47,151 nt of DNA, from positions 1-47,151 of the forward strand of contig CACCEJ010000008.1 in the NCBI GenBank assembly GCA_902545035.1. Direction: 5' to 3'. A program made the position numbers and the translations under genes. Below are positions 30,704-38,984 of this stretch, piece by piece. Numbering within the stretch: position 1 is the first letter of the stretch; the number at the start of each line of letters is the position of its first letter. Source of the stretch: an uncultured Pelagibacteraceae bacterium. GTDB lineage: Bacteria; Pseudomonadota; Alphaproteobacteria; Pelagibacterales; Pelagibacteraceae. The notes below the pieces were generated by a model. That model saw only the letters and a list, made by a program, of their open reading frames with translations, was not told the origin of the DNA and did not search any database.

Positions 30704-32116
30704 TTACTTTTTGCTAACCTTTTTTACTTTTTTTGATTTGGTTGCTAGAGTTTTAGTTTTTGAGGTTCCTTTTGTTTTTTTAACTTCAACTTTTTTAGTA
30801 TTTTTGGCTTGCTCTTTTAAAATGTTTTCATTTTCTTCTTTAAGGATTTTCTCAGCTTCTTCTTTAGTTATTTCTTTTTTTGTAGTTTTTGCTTTTTTCT
30901 TAATTTCTTCAATTATTTTTTCCTCATAAATTTGTCCTCTTAAACTGTCAATGGCTGAAGGATTTTGTTCATAATAATCTTTTACGATCTTTTCTTGACC
31001 CGGCATCATTCGAAACTGTTTTTGAATTTCTACATTAATTTCTTCTTGTGATACATTGATTTTGTTTTCCTCTCCGAAAGCATTTAATATTAATCCAGTT
31101 TTAATTCTCTTTTTAGCTTGGTCTTCAAGAGATTTTTGATTCTTTTTAACTTCATCCTCTTTCATGCCTTGAGATAGAATTTTCACTTCCTGTTCAATTA
31201 AATTACCAGGTAATTGATCCAATTTCAGTTTCTCAATTTGGCCAAGAATATTTTTCTTGGTAATCATTGCTAATGAATTTTTATATTCGTCATTAATTTG
31301 TTTTGAAATAAGTTCTTTTAAATTTAATAGGTCTTTTGCACCCATATTTTTAGCAAAATTGTCATCAATTTTTACATCCTCTGGAATTCGTACAGCTGTA
31401 ATCTTGCATTCAAATACAGCACTTTTATTAACAAGATTTTTTTCAGGGAAATTTTCAGGCAGATTTACTTTTACGCTTTTTGTATCTCCAGATTTGACAC
31501 CCTCTAACTGTTTGTCAAAACCTTTTATGAATAAATCTTTTCCAAGTACTAATTGAGTATTTTTACCTTCATTACCCTTAAATTCTTTTCCATCAATAGT
31601 TCCTTTATAATCAAAAACTACCAAATCATTTACTTTTGAAATATAATTTGCCTCTGCATCTTTAAAATTATTTTGACTTTTTGCAATTTCTCTAATTCTT
31701 TTATCTGTTTCTTTGGGATCAATTTTAACAACATACTCATTTACTTCCATCGATACTAATCCTTTGGTGGAGACATCTGGCAGTTCAGTAACTGAAATAA
31801 TATATTCTAAATCTTTACCTTCACCAAAAGACTTTAAGTCTATTTTTGGTTGACCAGCAGGTTTGATTTTATTTTCCTCAAGAGCTTTTGTAGTAGTATC
31901 CTTAAGTAATTTATCTATCACCTCGCCATAAACTGCTTTACCAAATTGTCTTTTTAAAATTTCAGTAGGAACTTTTCCTGGTCTAAAACCTTTTATGACA
32001 ACATCTTTTCTAATTTCTTCATATTTCTGATCCATAAAACCAGAGATAGTTTTTTTATCTATGAGTACTTTAAGATCTTTTTCTAAACCTTTTTTATTTT
32101 CTATTGTTACTTTCAT
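30704..32116 (-). CDS. tig: Trigger factor
   Basis: Ribosome-bound chaperone with peptidyl-prolyl isomerase activity. N-terminal ribosome-docking signature [20 protein letters not shown], central FKBP-like PPIase domain ([20 protein letters not shown]), and a helical C-terminal chaperone domain. It is 470 aa, about 40 longer than E. coli; the excess is a tail from about residue 415 rich in Lys and Glu that ends almost purely Lys/Thr/Ser. The ATG at 32116 is only 10 nt from the tRNA-Leu CCA end, with no clear ribosome-binding site between them. Confidence 0.95.
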   Translation of the reverse strand: MKVTIENKKGLEKDLKVLIDKKTISGFMDQKYEEIRKDVVIKGFRPGKVPTEILKRQFGKAVYGEVIDKLLKDTTTKALEENKIKPAGQPKIDLKSFGEGKDLEYIISVTELPDVSTKGLVSMEVNEYVVKIDPKETDKRIREIAKSQNNFKDAEANYISKVNDLVVFDYKGTIDGKEFKGNEGKNTQLVLGKDLFIKGFDKQLEGVKSGDTKSVKVNLPENFPEKNLVNKSAVFECKITAVRIPEDVKIDDNFAKNMGAKDLLNLKELISKQINDEYKNSLAMITKKNILGQIEKLKLDQLPGNLIEQEVKILSQGMKEDEVKKNQKSLEDQAKKRIKTGLILNAFGEENKINVSQEEINVEIQKQFRMMPGQEKIVKDYYEQNPSAIDSLRGQIYEEKIIEEIKKKAKTTKKEITKEEAEKILKEENENILKEQAKNTKKVEVKKTKGTSKTKTLATKSKKVKKVSKK

Positions 32117-32126
32117 AATATCTTAA

Positions 32127-32211
32127 TGGTAGGCGAGAAAGGACTCGAACCTTCACAGCTTGCACTATTGGTTCCTAAGACCAACGCGTCTACCAATTCC
32201 GCCACTCGCCC
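32127..32211 (-). tRNA. tRNA-Leu (anticodon UAG)
   Basis: 85-nt minus-strand tRNA with long variable arm and encoded CCA (32129-32127). Acceptor GGGCGAG/CTCGCCT with a terminal G-U, anticodon stem TTGGT/ACCAA, loop CTTAGGA giving UAG, T arm with TTCGAGT, discriminator A. It is followed 10 nt later by tig on the same strand, so tig mRNA is probably released by 3' processing of this tRNA. Confidence 0.96.
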
Positions 32212-32224
32212 AAATTAATGCTGT

Positions 32225-32253
32225 TTTATATAGTATTGAACTAATTTGTCCAA
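32225..32253 (-). promoter_or_regulatory. Promoter for tRNA-Leu and the tig-clpP-clpX-lon unit
   Basis: Minus strand TTGGAC (32253-32248), 17-nt spacer, TATAAA (32230-32225; five of six consensus bases). The -10 lies 13 nt before the tRNA 5' end, leaving a leader of about 6 nt, a usual layout for a tRNA promoter. The facing gene at 32293 on the plus strand must be served from the same 81-nt gap. Confidence 0.55.
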
Positions 32254-32292
32254 TCAGAATAATAGTGTAAAAAGATATAAATATATAAAAAA

Positions 32293-32535
32293 ATGATAAT
32301 TTCACCTTGTATAAATATATGTAAAATGGATCCAGTCACCGGATATTGTTATGGCTGTGCAAGAAATAACGATGAAAAGAAAATTTGGAAAGATCCTAAA
32401 ACCAGTGATGAGTGGAAGGTTAAAAACTTAGAGGACATAAAAAAGAGAATGGAAGGATGGCAATTAGAAAGTTTTAAAGAATCTTATGAACATAAAAAAA
32501 AGAACGGAATGTCGCTATTCAAAAAAAACAATTAA
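32293..32535 (+). CDS. DUF1289 family small cysteine protein
   Basis: 80-aa protein of the DUF1289 (YdhL-like) family, function unknown. Four cysteines, C6, C10, C19 and C22, form a CxxxC..CxxC arrangement within SPCINICKMDPVTGYCYGC, which suggests a metal or iron-sulfur site. The charged C-terminal half (KKRMEGWQLESFKES) looks helical. It starts at the ATG at 32293, divergent from tRNA-Leu, and its stop TAA directly abuts the ATG of the next small gene. Confidence 0.85.
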   Translation: MIISPCINICKMDPVTGYCYGCARNNDEKKIWKDPKTSDEWKVKNLEDIKKRMEGWQLESFKESYEHKKKNGMSLFKKNN

Positions 32536-32709
32536 ATGACACAAACTAGATTAGCTATAATAATTTATGTAATCGGTATTCTAATCGGTGCATTTTTTTT
32601 TGATCTATGGGGTGCAGAAATAAATGTTATCAAAGGGCTAGCAGCAATGTTTTGGACGGCTTTATTATTAATTGCAATTTTATTTGCTGATAAAGAAAAA
32701 GATAATTAG
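32536..32709 (+). CDS. Hypothetical 57-aa membrane protein
   Basis: A short open frame begins with an ATG immediately after the TAA of the DUF1289 gene (TAAATG), so translation may be coupled. The product has two strongly hydrophobic segments (about residues 6-24 and 34-52) joined by a short loop with GAEINVIKG, and ends in charged KEKDN. I do not recognise the family. The reading frame has no internal stop, and the coupling plus the double-helix design support a real gene. Its TAG overlaps the TAA of the facing dehydrogenase gene by 3 nt. Confidence 0.65.
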   Translation: MTQTRLAIIIYVIGILIGAFFFDLWGAEINVIKGLAAMFWTALLLIAILFADKEKDN

Positions 32710-33560
32710 TCTTTTTGTATTAATTCACTTATAAAAAGTTCCCCGTTTCCATCTTCTACTGCTTTTTCGTAAAAAGATTTTTTCATACTAGCTAATTTTT
32801 CTGCATTACCTAAATCTTTTAACATTTCATGTATGTAAGTAAGATCTTTCAGAGTATTAGAAGTTGAAAATTTAAACCCTTTATAATCATTTTTAAGGAC
32901 ATTATCAAAAATTCTATTTAATGCCGTTGAATTACCTGATCCTAGTTTTGCAACTGCAAAAAGTTTCTCTAAATCAATATCTAATTTTTTTGCACTTTTA
33001 ATGAATTCTATGACATTTGTAGCAGTACCGAGTGATAAAAAATTATTTAATAATTTTGACTTTGCTCCTTTTCCTACTTTTCCGAAATGAAAATAATCTT
33101 TACAAAATGTTTTTAAATAAACTTCAGCTTTTTTAAAATTTTCATCAGAAGCACCAACAATTCCTCCACAAACACCTTCCTCTGCTTGAACAGGTCCTCC
33201 CATTACAGGACATTCGATATAATTAATCTTACGATTTGCAAAAATTTTTTCCATCTTAATTGATCCATTTTGGTTATGTGTTGTAACGTCAATAATCAAT
33301 GTATTCTCTGTTAACAAAGTACATACCTTTTCTGCAATACTTATAGCTATTGGCGTATTGGTTACACAAAGAAATAAAGCATCTAAATTCTTTTCACATA
33401 ACTCATTATAGCTTTTAACTTCTTTTGCTCCATCACTCACAATCTTATCGATAGGTTCTCTTTTTTTATTTGCAATAACAAATAAATTGTTTCCCTTTTT
33501 TAAAATATTTTTGGCTATCCCATAACCCATATAGCCAACTCCAATAAAACCTACATTCAT
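32706..33560 (-). CDS. NAD(P)-dependent beta-hydroxyacid dehydrogenase (3-hydroxyisobutyrate dehydrogenase family)
   Basis: 284-aa oxidoreductase with an N-terminal Rossmann motif GFIGVGYMGYGIA, then the substrate-binding segment and the catalytic Lys region KGAKSKLLNNFLSLG. The usual DAPVSGG motif reads ECPVMGGPVQAEEG here, so substrate preference may differ from true 3-hydroxyisobutyrate dehydrogenase; 2-hydroxy-3-oxopropionate reductase or an imine-reductase relative are options. It is a single-gene unit between a convergent small gene and the divergent UDG gene. Confidence 0.85.
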   Translation of the reverse strand: MNVGFIGVGYMGYGIAKNILKKGNNLFVIANKKREPIDKIVSDGAKEVKSYNELCEKNLDALFLCVTNTPIAISIAEKVCTLLTENTLIIDVTTHNQNGSIKMEKIFANRKINYIECPVMGGPVQAEEGVCGGIVGASDENFKKAEVYLKTFCKDYFHFGKVGKGAKSKLLNNFLSLGTATNVIEFIKSAKKLDIDLEKLFAVAKLGSGNSTALNRIFDNVLKNDYKGFKFSTSNTLKDLTYIHEMLKDLGNAEKLASMKKSFYEKAVEDGNGELFISELIQKD

Positions 33561-33609
33561 AATTATAAATAATTATAGTATAAGACTCATTGATTAAAAA
33601 TTAATATTT

Positions 33610-34284
33610 ATGAAAAAAAGTTTTAAAAAACTTGAAAACTCAATAATAAATTGTAAGAAATGTCCAAGACTTGTGAACTTTAGAACACAAGTAGCGAAAG
33701 ATAAAAGAAAACAATACATCAATGAGGAATATTGGGGAAAACCAATAACAGGTTTTGGTGACAGAAAAGCAAGAATTTTATTAGTTGGTTTAGCCCCTGC
33801 TGCTCATGGTGGTAATAGGACAGGAAGAGTTTTTACAGGCGATAGATCATCTGAATTTTTGTACAAATGCCTACATAAAGCTAAATTATCAAACAAATCA
33901 AATTCAGTTCACAGAAATGATGGTTTGATACTAAATGATAGTTTTATAACTACCGCATTAAAATGTGTCCCTCCTGGAGATAAACCAACTAGAAATGAAC
34001 TGAATAATTGTTTTAAATATTTTAAAAATGAAATTGAAAACTTAAATAACCTAAAAATTATTATTGCTCTTGGAAAAATAGCTTTTGATGCATGTGTAGA
34101 GTTTTATAAAAAACAATTTAAAATAGAAAATAATATTAAATTTGGACACAGTAAATTCTTTAAGCTGCCAAATAATATTTTATTAGTTGGATCTTATCAC
34201 CCAAGTCCTAGAAATGTTAATACTGGAAGAATTGATGTTAATAAAATGACTAATTTATTTCTTAAGGTTAAAAAAATTATTTAA
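33610..34284 (+). CDS. Family 5 uracil-DNA glycosylase (UDGb type)
   Basis: DNA repair enzyme removing uracil and possibly other deaminated bases. The iron-sulfur ligands C15, C18, C119 and C134 are all present. Motif A reads GLAPAAHGGNRTGRVFTGD (60-78); the Ala-rich form without the Asp/Asn of other families marks family 5. The second motif SYHPSPRNVNTGR (195-207) supplies the conserved His. 224 aa, normal. Begins at the first ATG; its 3' end overlaps the convergent thioesterase gene by 8 nt. Confidence 0.9.
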   Translation: MKKSFKKLENSIINCKKCPRLVNFRTQVAKDKRKQYINEEYWGKPITGFGDRKARILLVGLAPAAHGGNRTGRVFTGDRSSEFLYKCLHKAKLSNKSNSVHRNDGLILNDSFITTALKCVPPGDKPTRNELNNCFKYFKNEIENLNNLKIIIALGKIAFDACVEFYKKQFKIENNIKFGHSKFFKLPNNILLVGSYHPSPRNVNTGRIDVNKMTNLFLKVKKII

Positions 34285-34669
34285 TCAATTGATATTTAAA
34301 TTCTACTGGAAGTTTTGATGGTTTGCCCTTTTCATCTACTGAAGCTAATAATATTTCAGCCTCAACAATCATACTTTCATTTACAAAAATATGCTGTTTC
34401 ATTCTTATAGATACATTTTTAACCTCTAACACTTTAGAAATAATATTTAAATTGTCTTCAAGTTTTGCAGATTTATGAAAATTTAAGTTGCAAGATTTAA
34501 CTATTATATAAATCCCAAATTTTTCTATAAGATTTTTATTACTAAAATTTAAAGATGTGATTGCATCTGTTCTAGCTCTTTCCAAAAATTTCAAATAATT
34601 TGCATAATATACTACTCCTCCACTATCAGTGTCTTCATAGTAAACTTTAAAGTTTGATTTAAATTCCAT
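34277..34669 (-). CDS. ybgC: YbgC-type acyl-CoA thioesterase (hotdog fold)
   Basis: 130-aa single hotdog domain. The catalytic signature YYEDTDSGGVVYYANYLKFL, with Asp in the DTD region, and the following ERARTDAI are typical of the YbgC/4-hydroxybenzoyl-CoA thioesterase group. It hydrolyses acyl-CoA or acyl-ACP, often linked to phospholipid metabolism. In most proteobacteria it heads the tol-pal operon; here it stands alone, convergent with the UDG gene. Confidence 0.85.
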   Translation of the reverse strand: MEFKSNFKVYYEDTDSGGVVYYANYLKFLERARTDAITSLNFSNKNLIEKFGIYIIVKSCNLNFHKSAKLEDNLNIISKVLEVKNVSIRMKQHIFVNESMIVEAEILLASVDEKGKPSKLPVEFKYQLIK

Positions 34670-34723
34670 ATTAAAAATATATTATCAAAGACAAGGAATA
34701 TATATACTAATCATTATTCGTTT

Positions 34724-34861
34724 ATGAAAATATACATAATTTGGCTTATAGGGGTTGTATTGTGGAACTTTGGATATCCTCAAGCAACACCACTTCTTGA
34801 TGTAATTGCTGCAATTCTACTCTCATTTTTAAGTTTAGTACTCAAAAAATATATAAAATAA
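34724..34861 (+). CDS. Hypothetical 45-aa membrane protein
   Basis: Short frame from ATG 34724 to TAA 34861. The product has two hydrophobic helices (about 3-15 and 24-41) with a turn NFGYPQATPLLDV and a basic end KKYIK. No family recognised and no clear ribosome-binding site. It fills the only coding-sized space between ybgC and the DUF3047 gene and stops 1 nt before the facing stop codon, a spacing typical of real genes in this genome. Chance ORF remains possible. Confidence 0.5.
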   Translation: MKIYIIWLIGVVLWNFGYPQATPLLDVIAAILLSFLSLVLKKYIK

Positions 34862-34862
34862 A

Positions 34863-35513
34863 TTACTCAGATGAAAAATAAATATTTTGATAATAACTTA
34901 TAGCTTTCATCTTTGAATTATCAGTGTCAGCCATAATAGCAACTCCATCCAACTCTTTAACGTCTAGTTTATGAAGTTTTTTAAAATCTTCTTTAACATT
35001 TGCTTTAACTGTAATCCACTCATCAAAATTATTTTTTGTGGTGGATAAAACATAATCTATAGACTTTTTTGTATAAGGGCTTCGTTTATAATCATCAATA
35101 TTTAAGTTGCTAGAATAAACATAATTAATAGCTCTATTTGATAGTGGCGTAGCACCTGTTTTCTTAATAACAAAAACTCTTGCAGCAAAATCATGTCCTT
35201 TTTTTGTATTTTCTTTAATTCCTTTTAAGTCTTTTTCAACTTTCCATGTAATGTTAATATAAGGAGTGGCGTCTAAATCTATTTTTATTTCTTTACCCAG
35301 ACCGGAAGCCGCATTATCTGCTACTGCTTTTAGATAATTTCCATTCTCGTTTTTTCCAATTGTGTAAATAGTTTTTGCATCAGCGCCTCTAATTTTTCTC
35401 ACTTCTAAAGTAGAAAGTTCATTTTCAGTAAAATCAAATATTACTTTTTCATTGGCATAAGATAATGAAAAAAGAAAAATTGAGAATATAATTGATGATA
35501 AAATATTTTTCAC
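34863..35513 (-). CDS. DUF3047 family exported protein
   Basis: About 216 aa. I prefer the GTG start at 35513, which gives a clean signal peptide (MKNILSSIIFSIFLFSLSYA, cleavage after residue 20); an in-frame TTG at 35531 would add six residues in front of it. The mature part resembles DUF3047: ITWKVEK, the DFAARVFVI stretch, NYVYSSN, and the closing DGVAIMADTDNSKMKAISYY. Function is unknown, periplasmic location is likely. It follows the zinc dehydrogenase gene by about 45 nt on the same strand. Confidence 0.8.
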   Translation of the reverse strand: MKNILSSIIFSIFLFSLSYANEKVIFDFTENELSTLEVRKIRGADAKTIYTIGKNENGNYLKAVADNAASGLGKEIKIDLDATPYINITWKVEKDLKGIKENTKKGHDFAARVFVIKKTGATPLSNRAINYVYSSNLNIDDYKRSPYTKKSIDYVLSTTKNNFDEWITVKANVKEDFKKLHKLDVKELDGVAIMADTDNSKMKAISYYQNIYFSSE

Positions 35514-35558
35514 AAAAACTTCTATAGACAATTTAATTATTTTTTCAATATTACCTAT

Positions 35559-36566
35559 TTACTCTGGTAATAAGACTATTTTTGGAGCAGAACAACTACC
35601 ATCATGAATTTGCTTGAAAGCCTCTGCTCCTTTTTTTAATTCCCGATATTCAATCCAAGATAGATCTCCTATTTCTTTATCAGCCAAAATTTTAATTGTT
35701 TTTTCAAAATCTTTATTAGTATAACAATAAGTGCCTATAAATGTTACTTCCTGAAGTGTAGCTTTTCTAAAATTAAACTGACCAGAAGGTTGTGTTAAAC
35801 CAATATGAATAATGCTACCACCAGGCTTAATCACAGAAATAGCTTGTTGTCTAGATACCTCTAATCCAACTGTATCGAAAACAATATCAAAACTATTTTC
35901 TTTTACCTCTTTATCATTTGGACTAACAAATTTACCATCAAAGTATTTTGAACAAACATCTAGCCTTAGTCTGTTTGGATCAGACATTATGATATTTTTA
36001 TTTCCTTTTATTTTAGATAAAATTAATGAACACAATAATCCAATAGCTCCAGCACCTTGTACCAAAGTTCGACACTCTTTAAGCGGTTTTTTTAATGATG
36101 TCTCACCCATCAATACAGCATGTAAAGATACAGCTGTAGGTTCAGCAATTGTAGCTTCACTTAAATCTAGACGATCAGGTATTTCATAAATGTTTTGATT
36201 TGGGGTAGAGACATATTCAGCAAAAACTCCACTTCTTTCATAAGGTCTATTCATGCCTAATAAGACTCTGTTAGGACATAAATGCTCGCGTCCATTCAAG
36301 CAGTATTCACATTTTCCACAAGTTATTAATGGGTTTAATACAACATTTTTATCTTTGAATTTACCATTTTGTATTTTTCCACTTACCTCATGGCCTAATA
36401 TTAAAGGTGGAATTCTTCTTTCATCTTTGCCATGGTAAGCATGCATATCAGATCCACAAATTCCTGAAGCGTGAACTTTAAGAATACTTTCTCCACTTAC
36501 CTCTGTTGGGTCTTTTTCATCTCTATAAGTAAGTTCTTCTACACCGGTATAAACTAAAGCTTTCAT
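35559..36566 (-). CDS. Zinc-dependent medium-chain alcohol dehydrogenase
   Basis: 335-aa MDR enzyme. Catalytic zinc ligands C37, H59 and E60 are in GICGSDMHAYHG and LILGHEVSG; the structural zinc site is C83, C86, C89 and C97 (CGKCEYCLNGREHLC). Rossmann motif GAGAIGLLC. It resembles threonine 3-dehydrogenase or polyol-phosphate dehydrogenases, but the substrate cannot be set. Its start is 2 nt after the stop of the NCS1 transporter gene, so the two probably act on the same compound or its product. Confidence 0.88.
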   Translation of the reverse strand: MKALVYTGVEELTYRDEKDPTEVSGESILKVHASGICGSDMHAYHGKDERRIPPLILGHEVSGKIQNGKFKDKNVVLNPLITCGKCEYCLNGREHLCPNRVLLGMNRPYERSGVFAEYVSTPNQNIYEIPDRLDLSEATIAEPTAVSLHAVLMGETSLKKPLKECRTLVQGAGAIGLLCSLILSKIKGNKNIIMSDPNRLRLDVCSKYFDGKFVSPNDKEVKENSFDIVFDTVGLEVSRQQAISVIKPGGSIIHIGLTQPSGQFNFRKATLQEVTFIGTYCYTNKDFEKTIKILADKEIGDLSWIEYRELKKGAEAFKQIHDGSCSAPKIVLLPE

Positions 36567-36568
36567 AA

Positions 36569-38020
36569 TTATTTTTCATTAAGAAGATAATACATAATAT
36601 ATGAAACGACAAATCCTATAATCCATGAATATGTTTTAAAATCTTCGAAATTAATATTCCAAATAATTGAAAATGAAAAAATAAAACCAATTAATACAGC
36701 GTATACGGCTTTATAATTCCATCCACCTGAATAAATGTACTCGTTTTCTTGTCTGATAAAAAAAAGATCTTTGTGATTAACTTTTTCTCTATTAACAAGA
36801 TAGTAGTCTGCAATTATAACTCCGAAAATTGGTCCAAAAAATGCCGCTAAACTATCAATTAATTTTATTATTTCTATCTGGCTTAGTATTGATGGCCACA
36901 AACTGCCTGTTATTAGTCCAAATATTAAAATTAGTATTCCTGCACTTTTAAGATCCAAGTTTTTAGGTAAAAAATTAATTATACTATTTTGCGTTGGAAC
37001 ATAATTAGTTATTAAATTTGTCGAAAGTGAAGAGAATATTATAAAAATTAATGCGTAGACTGTTAGATAGACATTATCAATCTTTCCTATTATATCCATC
37101 GGCTTTGTCATTATTTGATCAACCACGATTAGCTTTTGATTCAATAAAACATCAACACCTATTACAATTGTAGTTGCAAGAAAGGAAAAGATAATCATAT
37201 TCAAAAATAAAAATAAATTTCCTATTTTAAGATCTCTGCTAGTTTTTACATATCTTGAAAAATCTCCATAATTCAAAAGCACAATGGAAAAATATGAAAA
37301 AATTGTCCCTGTAAGAATAAAAAAGGGCATTACATTTGATTTAGAAATCAAAACTGTACTAGTTGTATTAGATTTTAGAGATTGAAATATTTGAGTGCTA
37401 TTTTCAGCAATAAGCATAACAAAAAAGAAAATTAAGCCGAAGTATACAAAAATTGCGGAGAATTTTAAAAACCCTTGATTATATCTTTGACCATTTGTAA
37501 ATAAAAAAAATTGAATGAAAAATGTCACTATTAATGAAAACCAATCTATAACATTTAAGCCTAGAAAAAATTCTAAAACAAATTCATTTTCTAAAATTTG
37601 TGGGTCGAATATGTAATAAATAATAATTCTTGTTAGGTAGGTTATAGATTTGGATATAAAGTATGTTTGTATTCCAAACATAAAAATTCCAACAATTGAT
37701 CTTAATAAACTTAAATATCTAGCACCGTTTAGACCCATGGACATTCTCATCAAAACTGGAAAAGGTAATCCGTGTTTTTGGGATGGGTGACCAATTAAAG
37801 AAATAAAAAAATACACAAGAATTGATGCAGCTATTGAGGAAGATAAAACTAAATAAGAACTTAAATTATAGATTAAATACAAAGAAGATATAAGAGCAAA
37901 TCCAGCAATAGTTTGAATACTATTTGCCCAAAAACAGAATAAATCTGCCGAAGTCCATGTTTTGTTACTTGGATTAACTGTAGCTAATTCAAAATTTTTT
38001 AATTCTATATTTTGACTCAC
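36569..38020 (-). CDS. NCS1 family transporter (nucleobase/cation symporter-1)
   Basis: Inner-membrane symporter, 483 aa, about 12 membrane segments. Family signs: N-terminal NPSNKTWTSADLFCFWANS, PFPVLMRMSMGLNGARYLSLLRS with FGIQTYFIS after it, LNYGDFSRYVKTSRD, and FGPIFGVIIADYYLVNRE. Known members carry cytosine, uracil, allantoin, hydantoins or thiamine. Translation starts at GTG (38020), because an in-frame stop lies six codons upstream and no ATG fits. It heads a unit with the zinc dehydrogenase and DUF3047 protein. Confidence 0.88.
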   Translation of the reverse strand: MSQNIELKNFELATVNPSNKTWTSADLFCFWANSIQTIAGFALISSLYLIYNLSSYLVLSSSIAASILVYFFISLIGHPSQKHGLPFPVLMRMSMGLNGARYLSLLRSIVGIFMFGIQTYFISKSITYLTRIIIYYIFDPQILENEFVLEFFLGLNVIDWFSLIVTFFIQFFLFTNGQRYNQGFLKFSAIFVYFGLIFFFVMLIAENSTQIFQSLKSNTTSTVLISKSNVMPFFILTGTIFSYFSIVLLNYGDFSRYVKTSRDLKIGNLFLFLNMIIFSFLATTIVIGVDVLLNQKLIVVDQIMTKPMDIIGKIDNVYLTVYALIFIIFSSLSTNLITNYVPTQNSIINFLPKNLDLKSAGILILIFGLITGSLWPSILSQIEIIKLIDSLAAFFGPIFGVIIADYYLVNREKVNHKDLFFIRQENEYIYSGGWNYKAVYAVLIGFIFSFSIIWNINFEDFKTYSWIIGFVVSYIMYYLLNEK

Positions 38021-38084
38021 TTTAAAGATTCTAAACTAATATTTTTATATGTCTATAAAAGTGATAACAGTAAGATATTAAAAC

Positions 38085-38984
38085 ATGAGTTTTCTAAAAA
38101 GTAATATTGGTTACATTTCAATGTTCATTGCTGTTATAGGCTTTGGCTCTGGTCCTCCATTTGTAAAATTAGCACTACAAGAGTTTTATGTAATGGATTT
38201 AATGGCAGTTCGATTCTCTTTAGCATTTATTTTAATGTTAATATTTGCACTTTTAATGAGAGTAGATTTATCTATTAAAAAAATTGGATTAACTCCTTTT
38301 TTAATGGGTCTACTAAATCCTTTTTTGGTAACTCTTAGTTTTCATATAGGGCTGTTGCTAACCTCTCCAGTAAGCGGTGTTGCTTTAATAAGTACACTTC
38401 CTATTTGGCAGCCTTTTGTAGCAAGAATTTTTTTAAAAGAAAAAATTGAAATCAAAGTAATAATTGGAGCATTTATTACAATTATTGGAACTTTAATTTT
38501 ATTATCAACCCAAAAGAAAATTGGAGGTGGAAATTATTTAGGGGATTTTATTATATTTTTAGGAATGATGTGTGTTTCTATTAATGAAGTACTTGGAAGA
38601 CGTTTTATGCAAACCAAAGTAAATCAATTGGGTGTTAATACTTTTCAATACATGATTGGAGCAATCTTATCTGTTCTAATACTTTTTATATTGTGGCCTG
38701 ATAGTAGTTTTAAATATAATAATTATTTAAATTTAAGCCCTCCAGTTCTTGCAGCCATAACATTATCTTTTATAACCTTTGGGGCTTATTTATTTTATAA
38801 CTTTGCTTTAAGAAGAGCACCTATCGGTAGAATTAGTTTAATGTATCCTTTAACCGGTCCTATTGGTGCTACAATGTCATGGATAGTTTTGGGTTCTACA
38901 ATATCCATTAATATATTTATATCCTTAATAATTATTTTAGTAGGAACAATTATCCCTCAAATTAATAAAAAAGCTAAGGGCTAG
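38085..38984 (+). CDS. EamA/DMT family permease
   Basis: 299-aa inner-membrane protein of the drug/metabolite transporter group, with two EamA repeats (about 8-140 and 155-295) and about ten helices. The first repeat carries FGSGPPFVKLALQEF and MAVRFSLAF; each repeat ends in a long hydrophobic segment. Substrate unknown: members export or import amino acids and metabolites. Divergent from the NCS1 transporter with a 64-nt shared gap; its end overlaps the convergent dctM by 11 nt. Confidence 0.85.
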   Translation: MSFLKSNIGYISMFIAVIGFGSGPPFVKLALQEFYVMDLMAVRFSLAFILMLIFALLMRVDLSIKKIGLTPFLMGLLNPFLVTLSFHIGLLLTSPVSGVALISTLPIWQPFVARIFLKEKIEIKVIIGAFITIIGTLILLSTQKKIGGGNYLGDFIIFLGMMCVSINEVLGRRFMQTKVNQLGVNTFQYMIGAILSVLILFILWPDSSFKYNNYLNLSPPVLAAITLSFITFGAYLFYNFALRRAPIGRISLMYPLTGPIGATMSWIVLGSTISINIFISLIIILVGTIIPQINKKAKG

